The notes below the pieces were generated by a model that saw only the letters and a list, made by a program, of their open reading frames with translations, had not been told where the DNA came from and searched no databases. From contig JABSRA010000018.1 of NCBI GenBank assembly GCA_013215445.1, forward strand, positions 1-64,000: a DNA stretch of 64,000 nucleotides, in the 5' to 3' direction. This document shows, one piece after another, positions 35,073 through 44,937 of this stretch (within the stretch, counting starts at the first letter, position 1; the number at the start of each line of letters is the position of its first letter). The stretch is from Oceanospirillaceae bacterium (GTDB lineage Bacteria; Pseudomonadota; Gammaproteobacteria; Pseudomonadales; Balneatricaceae). A program made the position numbers and the translations under genes.

Positions 35073-36128
35073 TTAAAGACGATTTTCCTCTATGGCGTGA
35101 CAGGCTACTTGTGAACCGTCATTTTGCACGATAAGAGCCGGGATTTGTATTTTACAACGCTCATTTGCATGCGGGCAGCGACCATGAAATACGCAGCCAC
35201 TAGGCAGATTTATCGGTGTTGGCACTTCACCAGTAAGCTTAATGTGTGCCGTGTTTTTAGCATCTAATCGAGGAATCGCACTCATTAATGCTTGAGTGTA
35301 AGGGTGCTTAGGCGTGGAGAATAGTGTTTTAGTCGCCGCTAGCTCGCAAACAGTCCCTAAATACATCACAGCCACTCTTGTGCCGAAATGCTCTACTACC
35401 GCTAAATCGTGGGTGATAAATAAATACGTTAGGTTTCTCTCCTGCTGGGTATCCATCATCAGATTCAGAACTTGCGCTTGGATTGATACATCTAAAGCAG
35501 AAATTGGTTCATCAGCGACAATAAATTCAGGTTCAACGGTGAGTGCGCGGGCAATCGATATTCTCTGTCGTTGACCGCCGGAGAATTCGTGCGGGAATCT
35601 AACTCCCCAATTGGGGTCCACACCGACTGAGAGCATTACCTCTGCGACTTTGTCTTTAACTTGCGCAGCGCTAAAGCGTGGGTTATGAAACTTTACCGGT
35701 TCCTCAAGAGTCTCTGTGATGGTTTTTCGGGGGTTTAATGAGGCATAAGGATTTTGAAAAATCATTTGCATCTTTCTTCGAAAGGGCAGCATTTGTGAAT
35801 TGGATAAATTATCTATGCGCTGCCCTTTAAAGCTGATTTCTCCCTCACTCGGTTTTAAAAGCCCCATGATAGTGCGAGCTACGGTTGATTTTCCACAGCC
35901 ACTTTCACCTACCACACACAGCGCTTCGCCTTTATATACTTCTAGATTCACGCCGTTAATGGCATGCACATATTCTCTTTTTCTGCTTATCTTTCCGCCT
36001 TTAAGCTGTAGAGAGTCAAGAAAACCCCTTGAAATATCAAAACGCTTATGTAGATTTCTTACTTGTAAAATGCTTTCTTCAACACCGTTGTTTTTATCAG
36101 TTACAACGCTTTGTTGGTTATTACTCAT
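35073..36128 (-). CDS. Peptide-type ABC transporter ATPase (OppF/DppF-like)
   Basis: A 351-aa ATPase with Walker A GESGCGKST, signature FSGGQRQR and Walker B FIVADEPISALD. The C-terminal oligopeptide-transporter domain carries the cysteine pattern GCVFHGRCPHANERC, which binds an iron-sulfur cluster in some relatives. The ATG at 36128 overlaps the stop of the partner ATPase by 8 bp, with AAGGA upstream. It is the last gene of the operon. Confidence 0.9.
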   Translation of the reverse strand: MSNNQQSVVTDKNNGVEESILQVRNLHKRFDISRGFLDSLQLKGGKISRKREYVHAINGVNLEVYKGEALCVVGESGCGKSTVARTIMGLLKPSEGEISFKGQRIDNLSNSQMLPFRRKMQMIFQNPYASLNPRKTITETLEEPVKFHNPRFSAAQVKDKVAEVMLSVGVDPNWGVRFPHEFSGGQRQRISIARALTVEPEFIVADEPISALDVSIQAQVLNLMMDTQQERNLTYLFITHDLAVVEHFGTRVAVMYLGTVCELAATKTLFSTPKHPYTQALMSAIPRLDAKNTAHIKLTGEVPTPINLPSGCVFHGRCPHANERCKIQIPALIVQNDGSQVACHAIEENRL

Positions 36129-37116
36129 AAGCACTGTGTCCTTTTTCAGCATCTTTCATTGCTTTAACCATATGACAGGCGACAGAGCAGCCTCCTGATT
36201 GGGTGAACTCTGGCCTTTGCTTAGTACATATATCTAATACGAAATCGCAACGGGGGTTAAAGGAGCATCCACTGGGTATATCTTGTAAAGAGGGCATTGA
36301 TCCTCTGATTTGGTTTAGTTTTTCCCCAGGCAGCGTTTGCTGTGGTAAAGCATTAATTAAACCTTGAGTGTAAGGGTGTTGGGCATCATTAATTATTTCG
36401 TTGGTTGGGCCTTGCTCTATGATACGACCTGCATACATGACGATAGTTTTCTGGGTGACTTGGGATACAACGCCCAAATCATGGGTGATGAGTATTAGGG
36501 CAACGTTATTGGATTCACATAAATCGAGCAGTAACGCCATTATTTCCGCTTGAATTGTCACATCCAACGCTGTTGTTGGTTCATCTGCAATAATTAATGC
36601 AGGGTCCATCAGCAGGGCAATGGCGATAATGATACGCTGCTTCATACCACCTGAAAGCTCGTGTGGGTACTGATTCATGCGCATTTCAGGGGAGGGTATT
36701 TGCACTAGTTTCAACTTTTGTATGGCAATTTTCACAGCATTGGATTTGGATATTTTGCGGTGCGCCTTTAGGCATTCGATCATTTGAGTGCCAATAGTGA
36801 AAACAGGGTTTAGTGTCATCATTGGATCTTGGAAAATCATTGATACTTTATTACCGCGAATTTTACGCATCTCTTGCGGGGAAAGCTTGGATAAATCCTG
36901 CCCATCTAATAATACTTCGCCTGCGGTTATCTTACCGGGGCGGCTTATTAAGTTTAAGATTGCAAAAGCGGCAACAGATTTACCTGCGCCACTTTCACCG
37001 ACAATGCCTAAGCGTTCGCCACGTTCTAAATCAAAACTAATATTTTGCAGAGCTTTGAGAGATTTGCCACGCAGATTGAAACTAACTTCTAAATTTTTTA
37101 CTTCCAAGAAGCTCAT
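36121..37116 (-). CDS. Peptide-type ABC transporter ATPase (OppD/DppD-like)
   Basis: A 331-aa ATPase pairing with the OppF-like subunit. Walker A is GESGAGKSV, the signature is LSGGMKQR (GM instead of GQ, normal in OppD), and Walker B is [12 protein letters not shown]. The tail has the cysteine motif GCSFNPRCDFVLDIC. It starts 3 bp after the permease stop. Confidence 0.9.
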   Translation of the reverse strand: MSFLEVKNLEVSFNLRGKSLKALQNISFDLERGERLGIVGESGAGKSVAAFAILNLISRPGKITAGEVLLDGQDLSKLSPQEMRKIRGNKVSMIFQDPMMTLNPVFTIGTQMIECLKAHRKISKSNAVKIAIQKLKLVQIPSPEMRMNQYPHELSGGMKQRIIIAIALLMDPALIIADEPTTALDVTIQAEIMALLLDLCESNNVALILITHDLGVVSQVTQKTIVMYAGRIIEQGPTNEIINDAQHPYTQGLINALPQQTLPGEKLNQIRGSMPSLQDIPSGCSFNPRCDFVLDICTKQRPEFTQSGGCSVACHMVKAMKDAEKGHSAYE

Positions 37117-37119
37117 TTT

Positions 37120-38073
37120 CTAATCCTTATACAGTTTAGGGTTGAGAACATCACGTAACCAATCCCCTAGTAAATTAATCACCATCACTAATACAACGAG
37201 TACTAAGCCTGGTATGGCTGTTATCCACCAAGAACCACTAAATATGTATTCAAATCCGCTCGATATCAAAGAGCCTAATGAAGGCTGAGAAACCGGCATG
37301 CCTAAGCCCAAGAATGAAAGGGAAGCTTCACTAATGATTGCGTTTGCAATCTGTACCGTGGAGATAACCAGTAGCGGCGATAGAGTGTTGGGTAAAATAT
37401 GCCCCAGCATTATTCGGCTATTTGTAAAGCCCATAACACGTGCGGCATCTACATACTCTTTATGTTTCTCTGCAAGTACTGAGGCTCTTACTGTGCGAGC
37501 GTACTGCGGCCACTCTGCAAAACCTATTACCAATATCAGCATAAATACGGCAAGTTTTGAGTAGAGTTCTGCACCAAAGGAAGCCTGGAATACGGCCAGC
37601 ACCACAATGGCCACCATCAGTGTTGAAAAGCTCAATTGTATGTCGGCGATTCTCATTAAAAAACTATCGATTCGTCCGCCAAAATAACCGGCACTAAGAC
37701 CAACAACAACGCCTAAGAAGCACTGTAGTAGTACTGCGCAAATTCCGATCAATAACGAGGTGCGCATGCCGTATAAAATAGTGCTGAGTAAATCTCGGCC
37801 TTGGGCGTCAGTGCCTAAAAGAAATTTAGCTTCAGAGTCTTCTTGCCACACGGGCGGTAACTCTGAATCCATAATGTCGATGGAACTTGGATCGTAGGGA
37901 TCAAAAGGGGCTAATACAGGGGCTAATATAGCCACGCTGACGAACAGTATGAATACCAAAAAGCTGGCGAAGGCTACTTTATCTTTTTTAAGGCTATGCC
38001 ATAAATGAGAGTCTTTAAAGCGTCGTAATAGGCTCGGGTTTTTTGCTGTTGTGGTGATTGTATCGTCTCTCAT
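37120..38073 (-). CDS. Peptide-type ABC transporter permease (OppC/DppC-like)
   Basis: A 317-aa permease with a long cytoplasmic N-terminus, about six membrane helices and the EAA-type coupling loop around YVDAARVMGFTNSRIMLGHILPN. The stretch LGTDAQGRDLLSTILYGMRTSL is the DppC/OppC signature, given here in part. It abuts the OppB-like gene (one-base overlap). Confidence 0.9.
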   Translation of the reverse strand: MRDDTITTTAKNPSLLRRFKDSHLWHSLKKDKVAFASFLVFILFVSVAILAPVLAPFDPYDPSSIDIMDSELPPVWQEDSEAKFLLGTDAQGRDLLSTILYGMRTSLLIGICAVLLQCFLGVVVGLSAGYFGGRIDSFLMRIADIQLSFSTLMVAIVVLAVFQASFGAELYSKLAVFMLILVIGFAEWPQYARTVRASVLAEKHKEYVDAARVMGFTNSRIMLGHILPNTLSPLLVISTVQIANAIISEASLSFLGLGMPVSQPSLGSLISSGFEYIFSGSWWITAIPGLVLVVLVMVINLLGDWLRDVLNPKLYKD

Positions 38074-39050
38074 TATTTTTCTCCCACAAGTTTTACAGTG
38101 GGGTTAACTAACCCGTAAATTAAATCGACGATGGTATTGGTAATAACAAATATAGCACCCACGACAATCAAATAAGCGACAATTAATGGAGTATCAACTC
38201 GGTTAACCGCCTCTAAAAATAAAAAGCCCATCCCCGGCCATTGGAATACTGTTTCAGTCAGAATGGTATAAGCAACCATAGTGCCTATTTGTACACCACC
38301 TACTGTAATGACGGGTAGCATGGTGTTTTTTAGTGCGTGCATAAACCAGATCCGCCGCGGAGAAAGACCTTTCGCCCAAGCAAATTTTATATACTCAGAT
38401 TGCAGTACTTCCATCATTTCAGCGCGTATTAACCTTATAAATAACGGCAGCATAATAGAGGCTAACGAGAGACACGGCAGGAGTAAGTGCAGTAATCCAT
38501 CAACGTTAAAAAAACCTGTTTCCCAAGTGCCGAACACGTGTTCTGTCACCCCTCGCCCAAAAGAGGGGAGCCAGCCCAATTCAACGGAGAAAATGTAAAT
38601 AGAGATGATGGCTGTGAGAAAAACAGGCACTGATATGCCAATAATACTGATGCCCATGGCAACTTTAGAAAAAAGACTAGAAGGATTTATTGCAGAGTAA
38701 ACACCGACAGGTATTGAAATAACAATGATTAATACTGTCGCCCCAAACACTAACTCTAAAGTCGCGGGGAGTTTTTTTAGAATAACCTCTAGAGCGGGTT
38801 CTTTGAAGAAGTAAGAAGTACCTAAATCCCCTTGAATAGCTTTACCGGCAAAACGAAAGTATTGAGTGAGAAAAGAATCGTTTAATCCGAGCTCTTCACG
38901 CAATTCCATTCTATCTGCTTCGGAAACTGACTGGCCAATCAGTTCTCGCAATGGATCGCCTAGGTTATCTTGAATTGAAAAGCTAAGAAGACTGATAACA
39001 AACATCACAATAGCGGCTTGAAATAGTCGGTTAATCAGAAAGGCAATCAT
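38073..39050 (-). CDS. Peptide-type ABC transporter permease (OppB/DppB-like)
   Basis: A 325-aa permease with N-terminal helix (AFLINRLFQAAIVMFVISL), a periplasmic loop, and the EAA loop YIKFAWAKGLSPRRIWFMHA. About six helices. It forms the channel heterodimer with the OppC-like protein. 129 bp separate it from the binding-protein gene, a usual gap where expression is stepped down. Confidence 0.9.
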   Translation of the reverse strand: MIAFLINRLFQAAIVMFVISLLSFSIQDNLGDPLRELIGQSVSEADRMELREELGLNDSFLTQYFRFAGKAIQGDLGTSYFFKEPALEVILKKLPATLELVFGATVLIIVISIPVGVYSAINPSSLFSKVAMGISIIGISVPVFLTAIISIYIFSVELGWLPSFGRGVTEHVFGTWETGFFNVDGLLHLLLPCLSLASIMLPLFIRLIRAEMMEVLQSEYIKFAWAKGLSPRRIWFMHALKNTMLPVITVGGVQIGTMVAYTILTETVFQWPGMGFLFLEAVNRVDTPLIVAYLIVVGAIFVITNTIVDLIYGLVNPTVKLVGEK

Positions 39051-39179
39051 AAAAAACTCTCATTCGGAGGATGTTTTAATCTTGCGGTGAGGAAACCGAT
39101 AATCAAGATCAAATACAATTTGAAAAGACTCTCTCTCTATGAAGTAGAGGGCCTGATTTTGCAAAGACTAATTTTGCGT

Positions 39180-40739
39180 TTATTTTTCATCGATAACTAA
39201 ATCGCTTAAATATGGGAAGTTCTGTACATTGATAACAGCTGCAATGTTGACGCCTTTACGTGCAGCCCATGCTAGGTTCTGCCAGTGTAAAGGAATAAAT
39301 GCAGCATCCTCATACAAAATCTGCTCGACTTCTTGTAACATTGCAGCGCGTTTTGCTGGATTTGTCTCAGTAGCGCTGGCTTTGACTAGTGCATCTACTT
39401 TTGGATTACAGTAGTTACCACTGTTATATTGACCCGCCCCCGTGTTTTTATTAGGGCAAGTGGTTAAAAACTCTGAAAAGTTAGCAGAGTCTTCAGTATC
39501 AGCATGCCAGCCGATCATCATTAGGTCAGCAGAGCGCTTATCAAACTCAGGCCAATATTGTGCTTTAGGCATCGTTTTTAAATTAACTTTGATATTAATT
39601 TTAGCCAACATGCTCACTACAGCTTGGGCAATTTTTTCATCGTTTACATAACGGTTGTTAGGCGCCATCATCGTGACAGAGAAACCCTTTTCAAGACCCG
39701 CTTCTTTCATTAGTGCTTTGGCTTTTTTTAGGTCGTAACGAGGTTTTAAATTCGCCTTGAATCCCGCATACCCAATAGGACCTTGCTGCGCGGCGGCTGT
39801 CGCAAATCCCTTCATGATCTTTAGCACGATACCTTCGTTGTTTATAGCATGAACAATTGCTTGACGGACCCGAACGTCTTTAAACTCTACCTTTCGCTGT
39901 TGATTCATCTGGAAAGTGATGATACGGGTACCCGGTAAAGTGATCAGGTCAACTTTATCACTGGCTTTAATTCTTTTGTGATCATTGGGCGGGACGGGTG
40001 TGATGAAATCTACATCACCCGATAAAAGAGCGGCAACGCGAGTCGGGGCTTCTTTAATAGGGGTTAAGATGATTTTGTCAACATTGCCTTTACTGGTTGT
40101 ATCCCAATAGGTCGATGAGCGATTGAAAACGACTTTAACACCTTGTTCTCGGCTTGAAACCCGATAAGCTCCAGTGCCTGATACATGGGTAGAAGCATAA
40201 GTGCCCGCATGTTTTACTAGCTTATCCTTAGGCTCTCCCTGTTCATCGGTGCCAGTATAAAATTGTGCGTCCATTGGGAAAATATAGGTCGCTGTATGTA
40301 GCACTAGTGGGTAATGACCTTTTGTGACTAACTCAAAAGTGTGATCATCAATCACATTTAGTTTCTTAAACTGCTCAAATATACCTTTGAAGTCAGGACT
40401 GTTTTTTAAGCGGTTGTAAGTCCATAGTACATCAGCTGCCGTCATTGGATTACCAGAGTGGAACTTAACGCCTTTGCGTAAATTAAAGCGTACAGTATTT
40501 TCGTCAATACGTTGCCAGCTTTCTGCTAAACGTCCTTCAAAACCTAATTCCTGAGTCCAGCGAATTAAAGGATCAAAAACCATGTGCGACAGTTGTAAGG
40601 TACCGCCAGAAAGTTGCTCGTGTGGATCAAGTGACACAGGATCCGCATCATAAGCCATTTTCAGGGTAGCAGCGTTAGCACTTAGGATTAGGCCTATAGC
40701 AATCGCACCGCCTGTCAAAACAGGGGTTAATTTATTCAT
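39180..40739 (-). CDS. Peptide/nickel-type solute-binding protein
   Basis: A 519-aa periplasmic binding protein (SBP family 5). The signal peptide MNKLTPVLTGGAIAIGLILS ends near ANA-A. The mature start LKMAYDADPVSLDPHEQLSG is characteristic. Two cysteines (CPNKN, NYCNP) near the C-terminal third could form a disulfide, as in DppA. AGGA lies 9 nt before the ATG. It leads the minus-strand operon SBP-OppB-OppC-OppD-OppF. Peptide, opine or other substrates are possible. Confidence 0.9.
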   Translation of the reverse strand: MNKLTPVLTGGAIAIGLILSANAATLKMAYDADPVSLDPHEQLSGGTLQLSHMVFDPLIRWTQELGFEGRLAESWQRIDENTVRFNLRKGVKFHSGNPMTAADVLWTYNRLKNSPDFKGIFEQFKKLNVIDDHTFELVTKGHYPLVLHTATYIFPMDAQFYTGTDEQGEPKDKLVKHAGTYASTHVSGTGAYRVSSREQGVKVVFNRSSTYWDTTSKGNVDKIILTPIKEAPTRVAALLSGDVDFITPVPPNDHKRIKASDKVDLITLPGTRIITFQMNQQRKVEFKDVRVRQAIVHAINNEGIVLKIMKGFATAAAQQGPIGYAGFKANLKPRYDLKKAKALMKEAGLEKGFSVTMMAPNNRYVNDEKIAQAVVSMLAKINIKVNLKTMPKAQYWPEFDKRSADLMMIGWHADTEDSANFSEFLTTCPNKNTGAGQYNSGNYCNPKVDALVKASATETNPAKRAAMLQEVEQILYEDAAFIPLHWQNLAWAARKGVNIAAVINVQNFPYLSDLVIDEK

Positions 40740-41261
40740 TTCATGGAATCCTAGTGTAATTATTTTTATCGAACTCGAATGCTTTGCTTAGCTGATGTTT
40801 CTACTACTATTCTTCACAATAGAGGATAAGTCGTAATGTTGGCAATAGAAATTGTAGTACGCGTGTATAGAAAATATGCATAACTATTTTTTTATCGATA
40901 CATATCTGCTAAAAATGTAAAAATAAATGCACAAGTTCTGCGCGTTTTAATTTTTGCAGTCTATTATTTTTAATGAAAGAGTAAAAATTTTTACCTTAGG
41001 GTAATATCACAACAAAATATTGACCTGCAATATTTGTTATGTCTATCATAGTATGCTGTTTTTTGTGTTTGACACGATATTTAATCCTTTCTTTTTTTAT
41101 GAGAGTATTGTTTATCACGCGCTTTCTATTGAAAGGCGCGCACGCTCATGCAAAATGCAGGCACGTCTATTTTTGAATTAGGCATCGAATAACAACAATA
41201 ATACTAATTTAAGTCTGTGATTGGCTTTACAAAAGTCAGCTGGGCTTTATGAGGAAACATT
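40740..41261. other. Divergent promoter region between two transporter loci
   Basis: 522 bp, AT-rich, shared upstream by the two binding-protein genes. An imperfect hairpin with GCGCTTTC / GAAAGGCGC arms spans about 41119-41140. No frame is supported. Operators for a common regulator would be expected here, but none is named with confidence. Confidence 0.4.
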
Positions 41262-42857
41262 ATGAAAAAGAGTATTTTAGCTGCAGCAGTGCTTGCAGGC
41301 GGAATGATTATGTCTGGTCAAGTTCTCGCTGCTAAGACATTAGTCTATTGCTCAGAGGGTAGCCCAGAGGGGTTTGACGCAGCACTATTTACCTCAGGTA
41401 CAAGTTTTGATGCCTCGGCAAATACCATGTTTGATGGATTAGTTAACTTTAAAACCGGTACCACGGAAGTTCTCCCTGGTGTTGCAGAGAGCTGGTCTGT
41501 TTCCGAGGACGGTAAAGAACTTACTTTTAAGCTGCGTGCAGGGGTTAAATTCCACAGCACTAAGAACTTTACACCGACCCGTGACTTAAATGCCGACGAC
41601 GTTATTTTCTCTTTTAATCGTCAAATGGATAAAGAAGATCCGTACTTCAAATTAGTTAATGGTAAATTCCCATACTTCAACGCAATGGACATGGCTAAGC
41701 TGATTGTCGATATCGTTAGAGTTGACGATATGACAGTGAAGTTTGTGTTAGATCACCCAGAGGCGCCGATTGTTAGTAATATGGCGATGGCCTTCGCTTC
41801 TATCCAGTCTGCTGAGTACGCAGCGCAGTTACACAAGGCGGGTAAAGAGACTGACTTAAACCAAAAGCCAGTTGGCACCGGTCCCTTTAAGTTTGTTGGC
41901 TATAAGAAAGACTCGGTGATTCGCTATGCTAAAAACGATGCTTACTGGGGTGAAAAACCAGCCATCGACAACTTAGTATTCTCTATCACTACCGACGCAT
42001 CCGTGCGCTTTCAGAAAATGAAAGCGGGTGAGTGTCATGTTATGCCTTATCCAAACCCTGCCGATATTGCTGAGATCAGAAAAACTGATGGCATCTCTGT
42101 GATGCAGCAAGAGGGCTTGAACGTAGGCTATTTAGCTTATAATACTGAAAAAGAAAACTTTAAAGATGTGAAAGTGCGTAAGGCACTGAACTACGCGATC
42201 AACAAAGAAGCGATCAAGCAAGTGGTCTTTGACGGTGAGGCAACGATTGCTAAGAACCCGATTCCACCAACTATCTGGTCTTATGATGAGTCAACTGTTG
42301 ATGATTCATACGATGTTGAGAAAGCCAAGGCTCTGTTAAAAGAAGCGGGCTTAGAAAATGGCTTTAAAACTAACATTTGGGCCATGCCAGTACAGCGTCC
42401 GTACAACCCTGATGCCAAGAAAATGGCAGAGCTGATCCAGGCGGATTGGGCAAAAGTCGGTGTTGAAGCTGAAATCGTTACTTTCGAGTGGGGCGAGTAC
42501 CTTAAGCGCTCTAAAGCAGGTGAGCACGATACCGTATTGTTAGGCTGGACCGGCGATAATGGTGACCCGGATAACTTCCTACGGGTACTTTTAGGCTGTA
42601 AGTCTAAGATCAACGGCACCAACCGTGCACGCTGGTGTAATGAAGATTTTGAGAAAGAACTACAAGCTGCACTCTTATCGACAGATCCTGCGGTACGTAC
42701 TAAAGCTTACAAAAATGCACAAAAGATCTTTAAAGAGCAGGCACCTTGGGCAACAATTGCTCACAGTACTGTGTTTATGCCAATCAGTGACAAAGTCACA
42801 GGCTACAAGATCGATCCTCTCGGTGGACATTTCTTCCACAACGTTGATTTAAAATAA
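41262..42857 (+). CDS. Dipeptide-type solute-binding protein (DppA-like)
   Basis: A 531-aa periplasmic binding protein. The signal peptide MKKSILAAAVLAGGMIMSGQ is cut after VLA-A. The mature start TLVYCSEGSPEGFDAALFTS is the DppA signature, and the paired cysteine segment LGCKSKINGTNRARWCN is also DppA-like. It imports dipeptides and, in E. coli, haem. It is followed by a strong hairpin, then by the permease genes, the usual way to make excess binding protein. Confidence 0.93.
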   Translation: MKKSILAAAVLAGGMIMSGQVLAAKTLVYCSEGSPEGFDAALFTSGTSFDASANTMFDGLVNFKTGTTEVLPGVAESWSVSEDGKELTFKLRAGVKFHSTKNFTPTRDLNADDVIFSFNRQMDKEDPYFKLVNGKFPYFNAMDMAKLIVDIVRVDDMTVKFVLDHPEAPIVSNMAMAFASIQSAEYAAQLHKAGKETDLNQKPVGTGPFKFVGYKKDSVIRYAKNDAYWGEKPAIDNLVFSITTDASVRFQKMKAGECHVMPYPNPADIAEIRKTDGISVMQQEGLNVGYLAYNTEKENFKDVKVRKALNYAINKEAIKQVVFDGEATIAKNPIPPTIWSYDESTVDDSYDVEKAKALLKEAGLENGFKTNIWAMPVQRPYNPDAKKMAELIQADWAKVGVEAEIVTFEWGEYLKRSKAGEHDTVLLGWTGDNGDPDNFLRVLLGCKSKINGTNRARWCNEDFEKELQAALLSTDPAVRTKAYKNAQKIFKEQAPWATIAHSTVFMPISDKVTGYKIDPLGGHFFHNVDLK

Positions 42858-42876
42858 GTTTATTTTAAATCTCTCC

Positions 42877-42903
42877 AACAAACCGGCGTAATGCCGGTTT
42901 GTT
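42877..42903 (+). terminator. Attenuating terminator after the dppA-like gene
   Basis: Perfect 11-bp arms AACAAACCGGC / GCCGGTTTGTT around a 5-nt loop, 20 bp past the stop, followed by TGTATTT. It probably stabilises the dppA message and reduces readthrough into dppB. Confidence 0.75.
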
Positions 42904-43002
42904 TGTATTTAGGGAGCTCTCTTGAGTGGTGAATGCATCTTTACCTCTCTACAGAGAATATCTTTTTAATCCCTACGCTTTATTTTTTCCAAGGATAAAA
43001 CA

Positions 43003-44016
43003 ATGTTTAGTTTTTTATTCCGACGTATGTTGGTTCTGATCCCAACATACATAGGTATTACCTTAATCGCGTTCGCCTTCATCCATGTTATTCCAGGTGA
43101 TCCCATATTGGTGATGGCAGGTGAGCGCGGACTACCCCCTGAAAAGTACGCTGAATTGATGCATGCTTTTGGCTTTGATCAACCACTGTGGAAGCAGTAT
43201 CTTGATTATGTTGGACAATTGCTGCAAGGTAATTTTGGGGTGTCATTTGTTACCGGCAGACCCGTCTTAGATGAGTTTTTCGAATTGTTTCCCGCCACTG
43301 TTGAACTGGCGTTTTTTGCCCTGTTTTTTGCTTTATTGATCGGTATCCCCGCGGGAATTATCGCCGCGGTTAAACGAGGTACTTTCTTTGATCACTCGTT
43401 GATGACCATTTCTTTAACAGGATTTTCCATGCCACTCTTTTGGTGGGCACTACTACTGATCGTGTTTTTCTCCGGCTATCTGGGCTGGACACCCGTCTCT
43501 GGCCGTATGTCGGCGCTGTATTTCTTTGAAACCCCGACTGGCTTTATGTTGATCGACAGTTTACTCTCCGGTGAAGAGGGGGCATTTAAATCTGCAGTGA
43601 TGCACCTTATATTACCCGCCGTAGCGCTGGGTACTATCCCCATGGCTACTTTTGCCAGACAGAGCCGCTCAGCGATGTTAGAGACGCTCAACGAAGACTT
43701 TATTAAGACTGCTCGCGCTAAAGGCTTAAGCCCTTTTAGAGTGACCATTGTACACGCCTTTAGAAATGCACTTATCCCCATCGTGACCGTGATTGGACTG
43801 TCAGTAGGGGTGTTATTAGGTGGTGCGATCTTAACCGAAACCATCTTTTCATGGCCGGGTATTGGCAAGTGGATGGTCGATAGTATCTTTCGCAGAGACT
43901 ACCCCGTGGTACAAGGTGGTTTGATTTTAATTGCGACCATTGTGATCATCGTTAATCTAATCGTGGATGTTTTGTACGGTATTATCGATCCAAGAATTCG
44001 TCGGCAGGGGCATTAA
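43003..44016 (+). CDS. Dipeptide ABC transporter permease (DppB-like)
   Basis: A 337-aa permease with the DppB hallmarks: AFIHVIPGDPILVMAGERG, a helical core, and the EAA loop FIKTARAKGLSPFRVTIVHA. About six helices. It forms the channel with the DppC-like protein two bases downstream. Confidence 0.93.
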   Translation: MFSFLFRRMLVLIPTYIGITLIAFAFIHVIPGDPILVMAGERGLPPEKYAELMHAFGFDQPLWKQYLDYVGQLLQGNFGVSFVTGRPVLDEFFELFPATVELAFFALFFALLIGIPAGIIAAVKRGTFFDHSLMTISLTGFSMPLFWWALLLIVFFSGYLGWTPVSGRMSALYFFETPTGFMLIDSLLSGEEGAFKSAVMHLILPAVALGTIPMATFARQSRSAMLETLNEDFIKTARAKGLSPFRVTIVHAFRNALIPIVTVIGLSVGVLLGGAILTETIFSWPGIGKWMVDSIFRRDYPVVQGGLILIATIVIIVNLIVDVLYGIIDPRIRRQGH

Positions 44017-44018
44017 TT

Positions 44019-44930
44019 ATGAATGTTGAATCATCGACAAACCAGACCCAACAATCGGCTATGATGGCGATGTTGGCCAGTTTTTGGTTTGAGTTTAGAC
44101 AAAATAAAGGGGCGTTATACGGCCTAATCTTTATTTCAATACTGGCCTTTATTGCCATTTTTGCTGATTTTATCAGCCCCTATGATCCCATAGAGCAGTA
44201 TCGTGACGTACTTAAATTACCCCCTATTTGGGCTGAGGGTGGCTCTTGGGCGCATATTTTAGGCACCGATGCGCTCGGCAGGGATATGCTATCGAGAATG
44301 ATCTACGGCTCACGTTATTCCTTCTACATCGGCTCTATCGTTATTTTCTTCTGTTTAACCATCGGTATTGTACTGGGCTTACTGGCCGCCTTTAATCGCG
44401 GTTTCATTGAAAATACGATTATGCGGTTGATGGATATCATCTTGGCATTCCCCAGTTTGCTGATGGCACTGGCGCTGGTGGCGGTTTTAGGACCCTCACT
44501 GGAAAACGCCATGATCGCCATTGCTGTGGTATTTATTCCACACTTTGTGCGTTTGACCCGCGCTCAAGCCCTTGCAGAGCTCGGTAAAGACTATGTTGCC
44601 TCTAGTAGAAGTATGGGAGCGTCAACCTTTAGATTGATGTTCATCAATGTACTGCCCAACTGCATGGCGCCGATTATTGTGCAGGCGACTATGAGCTTCT
44701 CCTCGGCGATTCTCGATGCCGCGGCACTGGGCTTTTTAGGCATGGGTGCTCAGCCGCCTTCACCAGAGTGGGGGACTATGCTGGCGGATGCTCGTCAGTA
44801 TATTTTGTCTGATCCTTGGATGATGGGTGTGCCCGGCTTGGCAATTTTGTTTACCGTATTGTCAATTAACTTAATCGGGGACGGTTTGCGCGATGCACTC
44901 GACCCTAAAATGAAAACAGCAAAAGGGTGA
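44019..44930 (+). CDS. Dipeptide ABC transporter permease (DppC-like)
   Basis: A 303-aa permease. The signature LGTDALGRDMLSRMIYGSRY and EAA loop YVASSRSMGASTFRLMFINV are clear. It begins 2 bp after dppB and ends 7 bp before the fused ATPase. Confidence 0.93.
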   Translation: MNVESSTNQTQQSAMMAMLASFWFEFRQNKGALYGLIFISILAFIAIFADFISPYDPIEQYRDVLKLPPIWAEGGSWAHILGTDALGRDMLSRMIYGSRYSFYIGSIVIFFCLTIGIVLGLLAAFNRGFIENTIMRLMDIILAFPSLLMALALVAVLGPSLENAMIAIAVVFIPHFVRLTRAQALAELGKDYVASSRSMGASTFRLMFINVLPNCMAPIIVQATMSFSSAILDAAALGFLGMGAQPPSPEWGTMLADARQYILSDPWMMGVPGLAILFTVLSINLIGDGLRDALDPKMKTAKG

Positions 44931-44937
44931 GGAGGCA